A DNA stretch of 13,509 bases from Bacteroidales bacterium (GTDB taxonomy: Bacteria > Bacteroidota > Bacteroidia > Bacteroidales > Tenuifilaceae). A model generated the notes under the pieces. That model searched no databases and was not told the origin of the DNA. It saw only the letters and a program-made list of their open reading frames with translations. Below, in pieces: positions 1 through 6,372 of this stretch. The stretch lies in contig DQHR01000170.1 in the NCBI GenBank assembly GCA_003531155.1, forward strand, positions 569 through 14,077, read 5' to 3'. The translations under genes and the position numbers were made by a program. Numbering within the stretch: the first letter of the stretch is position 1; every line of letters starts with the position of its first letter.

Positions 1-1001
1 ACGAAAGTCATGTTACAATTTCGCAGATAAGAGCAATGCAGGGTGGAGATAACTCACGTAAGCATACCTTAGTTGAATACGGATTTCGTTTGCCTGCGGC
101 TGTAGATAATAGACCTCTAAAGTTCGAAGAGTTTGAAAATCTTATTGGGCAATCTGTATTCGTTAGTGCTACGCCAGCCGATTATGAACTGCAGCAATCG
201 CAGGGGGTTATCGTTGAGCAGGTAATTAGACCTACAGGCCTTTTAGATCCCGTTATCGAAGTTAGGCCAAGTTTAAATCAGGTTGACGATTTGATCGGTG
301 AGATAAATCGCTGTGTAGATCTCAATGAACGTGTACTTGTGACCACGCTTACTAAGCGAATGGCCGAGGAGTTAGTTAAGTACTTGGTTAAGTTCAATAT
401 TCGTTGTAGGTATATCCATTCCGATGTAGATACGCTTGAACGAGTTGAGATAATGGAGCATCTGCGAAAAGGACTTTTCGATGTATTAGTTGGTGTTAAC
501 CTTCTGCGCGAAGGATTGGATTTACCCGAGGTATCGCTAGTCACTATTCTTGATGCTGATAAGGAAGGTTTTTTGCGCTCGGCTCGTTCACTTACGCAAA
601 CTGCTGGTCGTGCAGCACGTAATATTAATGGAAAGGTGATTATGTATGCCGACAAGGTAACCAAATCGATGCAAATTACTATCGATGAAACCAACCGTAG
701 ACGCGAGAAGCAGCTCAAGTACAACGAGGAGAATGGAATAACCCCAACGCAAATTGTAAAGGCACAAACATCTGTTTTAGGTAAAGGTAAGACTCAGACA
801 ATTAATCCATACAAAGAGCCAGAGACTATTGATTACGCAGCAGATCCTGTTGTAAAGTATATGTCTGATGATGCTTTAGCCAAGGCCATTGAGAACGCTA
901 AAAAATCGATGGAACGTGCTGCAAAAGAATTAGATTTTATTGAGGCGGCTCGATTCCGCGATGAGATGTTTGGGCTGCAAAAGTTGAAAGACAATAGATA
1001 A
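1..1001 (+). CDS. uvrB: UvrABC system protein B, C-terminal half (5' truncated by window edge)
   Basis: UvrB is the DNA-damage-verifying helicase-like subunit of UvrABC nucleotide excision repair; it is loaded by UvrA and recruits UvrC. The reading frame is open from the first base. The first full codons read ESHV, the end of the DESHV Walker B/motif II typical of UvrB, so about the first half of the protein lies upstream. Visible landmarks are YGFRLPAAVDNRPLKFEEFE, the VSATP segment (motif III region), IRPTGLLDP, a motif V segment with LLREGLDLPEV, and motif VI QTAGRAARN at nt 597-623. UvrBs I know usually have QTIGRAARN, so the Ala is a mild variant. The last ~40 residues form the UVR motif (KSMERAAKELDFIEAARFRD), which contacts UvrC. 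The first internal ATG (36) is only a Met codon inside the gene. The stop is TAA at 999-1001. It converges with the minus-strand barrel gene. No frameshift is seen. Confidence 0.97.
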   Translation, partial: ESHVTISQIRAMQGGDNSRKHTLVEYGFRLPAAVDNRPLKFEEFENLIGQSVFVSATPADYELQQSQGVIVEQVIRPTGLLDPVIEVRPSLNQVDDLIGEINRCVDLNERVLVTTLTKRMAEELVKYLVKFNIRCRYIHSDVDTLERVEIMEHLRKGLFDVLVGVNLLREGLDLPEVSLVTILDADKEGFLRSARSLTQTAGRAARNINGKVIMYADKVTKSMQITIDETNRRREKQLKYNEENGITPTQIVKAQTSVLGKGKTQTINPYKEPETIDYAADPVVKYMSDDALAKAIENAKKSMERAAKELDFIEAARFRDEMFGLQKLKDNR

Positions 1002-1012
1002 ATGCAAAAAAA

Positions 1013-1113
1013 TAACCGCAAAGGACGTTAAAAATTTGCAAAGGTCGCAGAATAAATGTTTTTAAACCTTTCTCTTTGACAATTTTGCGAGTTCTTTTTA
1101 TTCTTTGCGGTTA
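1013..1113. repeat. Imperfect ~101-bp inverted repeat with CGCAAAG-like words between convergent genes
   Basis: The two arms begin with an exact 11-bp match, TAACCGCAAAG at 1013-1023 on the plus strand and at 1113-1103 on the minus strand. Inside them, 1033-1042 can pair with 1084-1093 (GCAAA/TTTGC plus A-T and G-U pairs), and short blocks 1044-1046/1078-1080 and 1049-1052/1070-1073 can also pair. CGCAAAG-like words occur at 1018, 1037 and 1046 on the plus strand (steps of 19 and 9) and at 1109, 1089 and 1080 on the minus strand (steps of 20 and 9), so the words are phased symmetrically about a centre near 1063. The element lies wholly between the uvrB stop and the barrel gene stop. It could act as a bidirectional terminator or attenuator, or be a copy of a dispersed palindromic repeat. 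There is no U-tract right after either outer stem. Confidence 0.7.
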
Positions 1114-1128
1114 GTTATCTGAAAATTC

Positions 1129-2481
1129 TTAGAATAAGAAGTTCAATCCAATATAGGTACCGGAATTTCCATCCTTTTTATCAAATACCCTTCCGTGATC
1201 AATCGCAATAATAAAGTTTTGATTCATTACAATTCTTAGCCCTCCACCATAGCTGAGGTGTATTTTTTCATCGCTATTGCTAAAGTAATCGGGATTATTT
1301 CTTCTAACTACAGGATCTATTGGAATAGATTTTATTACCTGACCTCCATCAACAAAGGTGTTGAGAGAAAGATAAAAATTCTGCTTTATGAAATAGAATT
1401 TTACGAACTTCCAACGAAACTCTAAGTTTCCGTATGCGATACCATCACCCATAACTCTATTTCGAAGTATTCCTCTGAGAGTTTTGGAGCCACCAAGTCC
1501 TTCGCTTGTTGCACCTCTTAGGAATAGGGTTGTCATATTAGGTTGTAGGTAGAATGGACAATCGCCAAGTAGAGTTGTTTGATATCCTAAGCGGTAGGCG
1601 AACGATAGCTTTTCCCTAACCAAAGTAAAGTATTGCCTGTGTGTAATAGATAATTTAAGATGCTCGTACTTTTTGCCAACACCCATAAACGATGGGGCGT
1701 AAGTAATTACTGCTTCGGACCAGATTCCTTTCATAGGGTTTGGCTCATTATCGCGGGTATCGAAAACTAAACCTGTTTTAAGATAGGTTACAAAACCTCC
1801 ATTCTTTTCGTCAGGATTGATAATTCCCCAGTCTACATAGCGGTTAAAGAGTCCTCCATCAACGTACGGGAGCTTATCAGAACCACTTTTACCTTTGTTT
1901 AATTTGTCAACATCAACAGTATCAACCTGAAAATTGTAAAGACCAATTCCTGCAACCCATCCAAGGCGTTTATCCGTAAATTTTCCTTGGATATCAGTTG
2001 TAAATCGAGTTAACTTCCTATCGTATTTATAGAAAACTCTACTTTGATAGATGGGTAATGGCTTACTATCATCTGTCCACTCCTCATTATAAACAGATTG
2101 GTAGCCATTGAAACCATAAAAATCGTATGTTTTATCTGTTAAATAGGCTAAATCAGCAGTAACCCTAAAGTTTGGGATAAGGTATTTTGAATCGTAAAAA
2201 ATTCTATTAATGCCACTTCCTTTAGTATATCGTGAAACTTCAGCGTAGATAGAATGCTTATACTGAGGGTAAGTAGTTCCATCTCCATAGTTGAAAAAGT
2301 TTACTAATGCACCGTATTCAAGACCAAGGTCAGTGTCGAAAGCTACAACAGGTAGCCCTCCAAAGTTCCATCCTGTTTTGATTTTTTCCTTTTTTATTGA
2401 CTGTTTCAACGTGTCGGTTTGCGCCGAGCAAACAGCAAAAGCTATGGCAAGGGCAAAGGTGAAAATTAAACTCTTTTTCAT
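1129..2481 (-). CDS. BamA/TamA-like outer-membrane beta-barrel protein (Omp85-type barrel without POTRA domains)
   Basis: A 450-residue protein with a Sec signal peptide (MKKSLIFTFALAIAFAVCSA, probable cleavage before Gln21). Cys18 is not in a good lipobox, so signal peptidase I is more likely. The mature chain alternates aromatic and polar residues as in beta-strands. It carries two marks of the Omp85/bacterial surface antigen barrel: DTRDNEPNPMKG (241-252) and SKTLRGILRNR (332-342), whose RG matches the conserved L6-loop motif. It ends in Phe (GLNFLF), as outer-membrane barrels usually do. Only ~20 residues separate the signal peptide from the first barrel-like segment, so no POTRA domain fits, whereas BamA carries several. 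Barrels of this kind are common in Bacteroidota but their cargo is mostly unknown; an insertase, a secretion role or a simple pore are all possible. It has its own promoter (2502-2531) and is transcribed towards uvrB. The barrel call is secure, the role is not. Confidence 0.82.
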   Translation of the reverse strand: MKKSLIFTFALAIAFAVCSAQTDTLKQSIKKEKIKTGWNFGGLPVVAFDTDLGLEYGALVNFFNYGDGTTYPQYKHSIYAEVSRYTKGSGINRIFYDSKYLIPNFRVTADLAYLTDKTYDFYGFNGYQSVYNEEWTDDSKPLPIYQSRVFYKYDRKLTRFTTDIQGKFTDKRLGWVAGIGLYNFQVDTVDVDKLNKGKSGSDKLPYVDGGLFNRYVDWGIINPDEKNGGFVTYLKTGLVFDTRDNEPNPMKGIWSEAVITYAPSFMGVGKKYEHLKLSITHRQYFTLVREKLSFAYRLGYQTTLLGDCPFYLQPNMTTLFLRGATSEGLGGSKTLRGILRNRVMGDGIAYGNLEFRWKFVKFYFIKQNFYLSLNTFVDGGQVIKSIPIDPVVRRNNPDYFSNSDEKIHLSYGGGLRIVMNQNFIIAIDHGRVFDKKDGNSGTYIGLNFLF

Positions 2482-2501
2482 AGTTTGATGGGTTAGTTGA
2501 G

Positions 2502-2531
2502 CAAATATAGGATTTTTATTGAGAGATCAAA
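2502..2531 (-). promoter_or_regulatory. Bacteroidota-type promoter for the barrel gene
   Basis: On the minus strand, TTTG (2531-2528) is followed after 18 nt by TATATTTG (2509-2502). This fits the primary sigma (-33 TTTG / -7 TAnnTTTG) promoter of Bacteroidota. Transcription would start near 2496, giving a leader of only about 14 nt before the ATG at 2481. The -33 TTTG lies in the U-tract of the terminator of the upstream carrier gene. Confidence 0.65.
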
Positions 2532-2557
2532 AAAGGGGAATTGTTACCAATCCCCCC
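2529..2557 (-). terminator. Rho-independent terminator of the YfcC-family gene
   Basis: On the minus strand a G-rich arm (GGGGATTG, within 2557-2548) faces CAATTCCCC (2543-2535) across a 4-nt loop, with one bulged T, and is followed by six T (2534-2529). It lies 26 nt past the stop of the carrier gene at 2583, so it should end that transcript before the barrel gene's own promoter takes over. Confidence 0.75.
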
Positions 2558-2582
2558 TCGTATAAATTTCATTGGGAGTGAT

Positions 2583-4193
2583 TTAAAATCCGTTCAATTT
2601 AAGGTAAATGGTTGGAATCAGTAATAGGAATCCTGCTACAATTAGTATAATCATTAATGGTAAGAACCATCTAAACCATTTATTGTATGGTATTTTTGCA
2701 ATACTCAGTACGCCAACCATAACACCCGATGTTGGAGTTATAAGATTTGTAAAACCTCCTCCAAGTTGATAAATGGTAACAGTTGTTTGGCGGCTTATGC
2801 CAATTAAGTCTGAGAACTGTGACATTAGCGGGATTGTAAGAGCTGCTTTTGCTGAACCAGATGCAATAATAAGATTCAATAAATTATAGAATATAAACAT
2901 TATTGCCACTGAAACTAGTTTGCCATAGCCTTCCATAGCATTGGCCGAGTAGAAAAGAAGCGAGTCTATTATTTTACCTTGTTCAAGAATAACCACTATT
3001 CCACTTGCCAATCCAACGACTAATGCAGCAGACATAATATCCTTTGCTCCTTCAATAAATAGCCTTGCAATCTGATTTGCATTTTTACCAAATGCTGCAC
3101 CAGCGCATATTCCCATTACAAGGAACAGCGATGCTATCTCTTTTATGTACCATCCATATCCCATTACGCCTACTATTAAAAAGAGGATGGTAAAAAGTAA
3201 AATGTTTACAATGAAAAGTTGTGTAGAATGGCGCAGCGCAGCGTATCCTGAAAGCAGCCAAACAATGGTGGCAATAGGAATGATAGGAGCAGAAATAGTA
3301 CTACTTCCAATCATTAAGTGAGTTATTGGGTGCGAAAATGAAAATAATGCAAATACTGCAGCTATGCTAGCAAAAATTATCCATGTAATAGTATTTGGTT
3401 TGGTTTTAACACCATTTTCTTCGTTAGCGTTTTTGTGTCTCCAGTACTCATCTGTCTCGTAAACTGGCGACTTTTTAGGATCTTTCTTAATTTTATTTGC
3501 ATACCATAGTACATAGCCAATGCCGATAGCATTAATTACAATCCATATAATAAATCGATACTCAATACCTGTAAATAGTTGGATGCCAGATAAACCTTGA
3601 GCAATACCAATTGTGAAAGGGTTTAAGAGTGCACTTGCAAAACCTAATCCTGCACCAAGAAAACACATGCAAATACCTACAATTGAATCGTAGCCCATGC
3701 TAATTGCCAATGGAACAAATATCACCACAAAAGCAATAGTTTCCTCGCTCATCCCGATTACTGCTCCAAAAAAACTAAAGCATATCATTATAAGGGTAAT
3801 AACAATGTTATTTACCCCTATCATTTTAAGGGGCTTGAAACGCTCTATCCGCTTCGTGAAGTTCAAAAACGAGTAAATTGCAACATCCAATGCTTTGCTC
3901 TCATTCATTAACCAAAATGAGCCGCCAATCATTAATATATAAAATATGATATCGTAGGTTCGTTTCATTCCTTGAAATATAGCAGTAAATATTTGCCATG
4001 ATTGTCCTTGATTTTCAACTTTTGTGAATGAACTAGGTACTATAACTTCTCTGCTTATCCCATTAACATCTTTTGTAACACGAGCAAACTCGCCGCCAGG
4101 AACAATCCAAGTTAATATTGCAGCAATAACAATAAGCGAAAATATAATGACATAAGTATGAGGGAATTCTCTTTTCTTTTTTTCCTTTTCCAT
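2583..4193 (-). CDS. YfcC-family integral membrane carrier (DcuC/ion transporter superfamily)
   Basis: A 536-residue inner-membrane protein with about a dozen hydrophobic segments. A basic, charged N-terminus (MEKEKKKREFPHTY) leads into a first helix ending in WIVPGGEF (29-36), the arrangement typical of the YfcC family. Other family-like stretches include SFFGAVIGMSEE, GAGLGFASALLNPFTIGIAQGL and the C-terminal LIIASGSAKAALTIPLMSQF, a glycine/serine-rich re-entrant-loop type segment. The length matches YfcC proteins (roughly 500 residues). YfcC-type carriers are mostly of unknown substrate; relatives move dicarboxylates, amino acids (arginine/ornithine) or short-chain acids. It is divergent from hutI across a 124-nt gap, so histidine, urocanate or another amino acid is possible, but nothing in the sequence fixes the substrate. 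A terminator follows at 2529-2557. Family confidence is high, function low. Confidence 0.88.
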   Translation of the reverse strand: MEKEKKKREFPHTYVIIFSLIVIAAILTWIVPGGEFARVTKDVNGISREVIVPSSFTKVENQGQSWQIFTAIFQGMKRTYDIIFYILMIGGSFWLMNESKALDVAIYSFLNFTKRIERFKPLKMIGVNNIVITLIMICFSFFGAVIGMSEETIAFVVIFVPLAISMGYDSIVGICMCFLGAGLGFASALLNPFTIGIAQGLSGIQLFTGIEYRFIIWIVINAIGIGYVLWYANKIKKDPKKSPVYETDEYWRHKNANEENGVKTKPNTITWIIFASIAAVFALFSFSHPITHLMIGSSTISAPIIPIATIVWLLSGYAALRHSTQLFIVNILLFTILFLIVGVMGYGWYIKEIASLFLVMGICAGAAFGKNANQIARLFIEGAKDIMSAALVVGLASGIVVILEQGKIIDSLLFYSANAMEGYGKLVSVAIMFIFYNLLNLIIASGSAKAALTIPLMSQFSDLIGISRQTTVTIYQLGGGFTNLITPTSGVMVGVLSIAKIPYNKWFRWFLPLMIILIVAGFLLLIPTIYLKLNGF

Positions 4194-4267
4194 AGTAGTT
4201 TAAACTTTGTTTGTTGGGGTCGCCAATTTAATCAATTTATGCCTTTACTCTAACAGCAACTTCTTTT

Positions 4268-4299
4268 TTTGGTGTTGGATCTTAATTTAGTTAATTTCG
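4268..4299 (+). promoter_or_regulatory. Candidate promoter for hutI within the 124-nt divergent region (4194-4317)
   Basis: TTTG (4268-4271) is followed after 20 nt by TAATTTCG (4292-4299), one mismatch from the Bacteroidota TAnnTTTG box. The resulting leader before the ATG at 4318 would be about 12 nt. For the divergent carrier gene only imperfect boxes are visible on the minus strand (TAAATTG twice, within 4223-4239). No clear operator palindrome was seen in this gap. Confidence 0.35.
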
Positions 4300-4317
4300 A
4301 AGCTCAAAAATCGGATT

Positions 4318-5565
4318 ATGGCCATATTAATTACAAATATCAAAAAACTTGTTCAGGTTGAGAGGAATCCAAAGGTTTGGGTTGCCGGTGCAGATATGTC
4401 GAAAGTGGATTCTGTTGATAATGCTTTTCTATATATAAATGAAGGAGTTATTGAAGACTTTGGAAGCATGTCAAATGTTCCTAAAGTTGGCGTAGAGGTT
4501 GAGGTTATAGATGCTACTGGGCGAATGGTTTTCCCGTCGTTTTGCGACTCTCATACTCATTTGGTTTATGCTGGTAGTCGTGAAATAGAGTATATCGATA
4601 AGATAAAGGGACTTTCCTATGAAGAGATTGCTAAAAGGGGAGGAGGCATCCTTAATTCTGCGAAGCGCTTGCATGATACATCAGAAGATGAACTTTATAG
4701 CCAATCGTTACAAAGAATAAATGAAATAATTTCATTAGGAACGGGTGCTGTTGAGATTAAGAGTGGATATGGACTTTCTACTGAGGATGAACTTAAAATG
4801 CTCAGGGTTATTAAGCGTTTAAAAGAAACGACTCCAATTACTATTAAGGCAACTTTTCTTGGTGCCCATGCGGTTCCTTCTGAATACAAGGAAAAACAAG
4901 GAGAGTACGTTGATTTGATAATCAATGAGATGATACCAATGATAGCATCTGAGGATTTAGCTGATTTTATAGATGTATTTTGTGATAAAGGTTTTTTTAC
5001 AGTTGAAGAGACTGATAGGATGCTGATTGCTGGTATGAAATATGGACTTAAGGCTAAAATCCACGCTAATGAGCTTGATTACTCGGGAGGTATTCAGGTG
5101 GGAGTTAAGTATGCTGCGCTATCGGTCGATCACCTTGAATTTACTGGTGACGCTGAGATAGAGTGTCTTTTAAAATCTGAAACTATGCCAACTCTGCTTC
5201 CTGGAGCAGCATTCTTTTTAGGTATGGTTGATCCTCCTGTACGCAAAATGATTAATGCTGGATTACCAGTTGCTATGGCATCAGATTACAATCCAGGTTC
5301 ATCTCCATCAGGGGACATGAAGTTTATTATGTCCTTAGGTTGTATTAAGATGAAGATGTTACCTGAAGAGGTTATTAATGCTGTTACAATTAATAGTGCC
5401 TATGCTATGGGTATTAGTGATACGCATGGAAGTATTGCAAAGGGCAAAGTTGCTAATATTTTCATTACCAAGCCAATACCATCTTATGAGTTTATGCCTT
5501 ATGCTTACACTACAAAATTGGTCGATACCACAATTCTAAACGGAAAAATAATAAACAATGCGTAA
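4318..5565 (+). CDS. hutI: Imidazolonepropionase
   Basis: HutI hydrolyses 4-imidazolone-5-propanoate to N-formimino-L-glutamate, the third step of histidine degradation; it is a cytoplasmic metal-dependent amidohydrolase. At 415 residues it has the usual family length. The metal-binding signature is in place: HTH at 79-81 (DSHTHLVYAG), His249 in KIHANE with Glu252, His272 in VDHLEF, and Asp323 in ASDYNPGSSP. These match the positions known in Bacillus subtilis HutI (two His near 80, His249, Asp324). KSGYGLSTEDELKMLRVI (148-165) is also typical. The start at 4318 gives a normal N-terminus without extension. The stop codon overlaps the next gene's start by 8 nt (ATGCGTAA), so the two are probably translated together. 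The product is passed to FtcD, encoded two genes downstream. Confidence 0.97.
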   Translation: MAILITNIKKLVQVERNPKVWVAGADMSKVDSVDNAFLYINEGVIEDFGSMSNVPKVGVEVEVIDATGRMVFPSFCDSHTHLVYAGSREIEYIDKIKGLSYEEIAKRGGGILNSAKRLHDTSEDELYSQSLQRINEIISLGTGAVEIKSGYGLSTEDELKMLRVIKRLKETTPITIKATFLGAHAVPSEYKEKQGEYVDLIINEMIPMIASEDLADFIDVFCDKGFFTVEETDRMLIAGMKYGLKAKIHANELDYSGGIQVGVKYAALSVDHLEFTGDAEIECLLKSETMPTLLPGAAFFLGMVDPPVRKMINAGLPVAMASDYNPGSSPSGDMKFIMSLGCIKMKMLPEEVINAVTINSAYAMGISDTHGSIAKGKVANIFITKPIPSYEFMPYAYTTKLVDTTILNGKIINNA

Positions 5566-6265
5566 ATTAATAGTTTTATTGCTTGTTGGGATAATGGTTA
5601 TCTCATCAGGTTTTGTTGGGGTCGGTAACCTAAGAAGAAATTCTTTTAATCCTCAAGTTAATTCTGAAATGGTTGCAAAAGGACTTTTAGAAGCCTTAAA
5701 GATTGGAGCCAAAAAGTCAGCAGAGAAAGCTTCTTCAGTTGATGGATTTTACAAGAATACAGAAATATTCATTCCTGTTCCTAAGGATGCTCAGGTAGTT
5801 AAAACTGCTTTAGAAAAAGCAGGAATGAAAAAGCAGATTACCGAGTTTGAACTTTCAATGAACCGTGCGGCCGAAGAGGCATGTAAAAGCGCATTGCCTA
5901 TAATGCTTGATGCCATAAAGGGGATTACATTTTCTGATGCAATGGCCATTCTTAATGGCTCAAAGGATGCAGCAACTGTTTATTTAAAGGATAAAACAAA
6001 GCCAAAACTTCAAGAAGCATTTAAGCCAATTGTTAAGGAAGCAATCTCAAAAGTTAAGGTGACAATGTATTGGGAAAAGGCAATGAAATCCTACAATAAG
6101 ATTAACTTAATCCCAAGTAGTAAAAAGATAAATCCCGATCTGGAAGCATACATCACAAGTAAAGCAATTGATGGGCTTTTTAAATTAATTGCAAAAGAAG
6201 AGGCACAAATACGAGAAAATCCAGCTGCCCGAACAACTGATTTACTAAAAAAGATTTTCAAATAA
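5558..6265 (+). CDS. DUF4197 family secreted protein
   Basis: A 235-residue protein with an N-terminal hydrophobic signal sequence (MRKLIVLLLVGIMVISSGFVG) and no lipobox cysteine, so it is probably periplasmic or stays anchored by its N-terminus. The rest is charged and largely helical. It matches the DUF4197 family as I remember it: a VAKGLLEALKIGAKKSAEKAS helix, DGFYKN.EIFIPVP, ITEFELSMNRAAEEA, GITFSDAMAILNG..DAAT.YLKDKT, and a tail of NPDLEAYITSKAIDGLFKLIAKEE..IRENP.ARTTDLLKKIF. The molecular role of DUF4197 is unknown. Its ATG lies inside the last codons of hutI, and ftcD follows after 107 nt, so it is cotranscribed with histidine-degradation enzymes. Because those enzymes are cytoplasmic, a catalytic part in the pathway is unlikely; a passenger or envelope role is as plausible. 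Confidence 0.88.
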   Translation: MRKLIVLLLVGIMVISSGFVGVGNLRRNSFNPQVNSEMVAKGLLEALKIGAKKSAEKASSVDGFYKNTEIFIPVPKDAQVVKTALEKAGMKKQITEFELSMNRAAEEACKSALPIMLDAIKGITFSDAMAILNGSKDAATVYLKDKTKPKLQEAFKPIVKEAISKVKVTMYWEKAMKSYNKINLIPSSKKINPDLEAYITSKAIDGLFKLIAKEEAQIRENPAARTTDLLKKIFK

Positions 6266-6330
6266 TTTAGCTCGATTAATAGATTGCCTAATATTATAAG
6301 AAAGCATTAGTCCTAAGATATAGTACATTA

Positions 6331-6338
6331 TACCTTTA
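6331..6338 (+). promoter_or_regulatory. Weak candidate -7 box upstream of ftcD
   Basis: TACCTTTA is one mismatch from TAnnTTTG and lies 34 nt before the ftcD ATG, in an AT-rich 107-nt gap without a terminator hairpin. No TTTG was found at the proper distance upstream. An internal promoter is possible, but read-through from hutI is the simpler reading. Confidence 0.2.
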
Positions 6339-6372
6339 TATTATATAGCACAATTTAACGTTTATTAACATT

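Noticed and set aside
278..724. 148-residue minus-strand open frame opposite uvrB
   Set aside because: It lies fully inside uvrB, which has strong family motifs; the translation is Ser/Arg-rich without domain-like patterns and is a shadow frame.
4194..4317. Operator palindrome or riboswitch in the carrier/hutI divergent gap
   Set aside because: No convincing dyad or structured leader; the gap is AT-rich with only weak promoter boxes.
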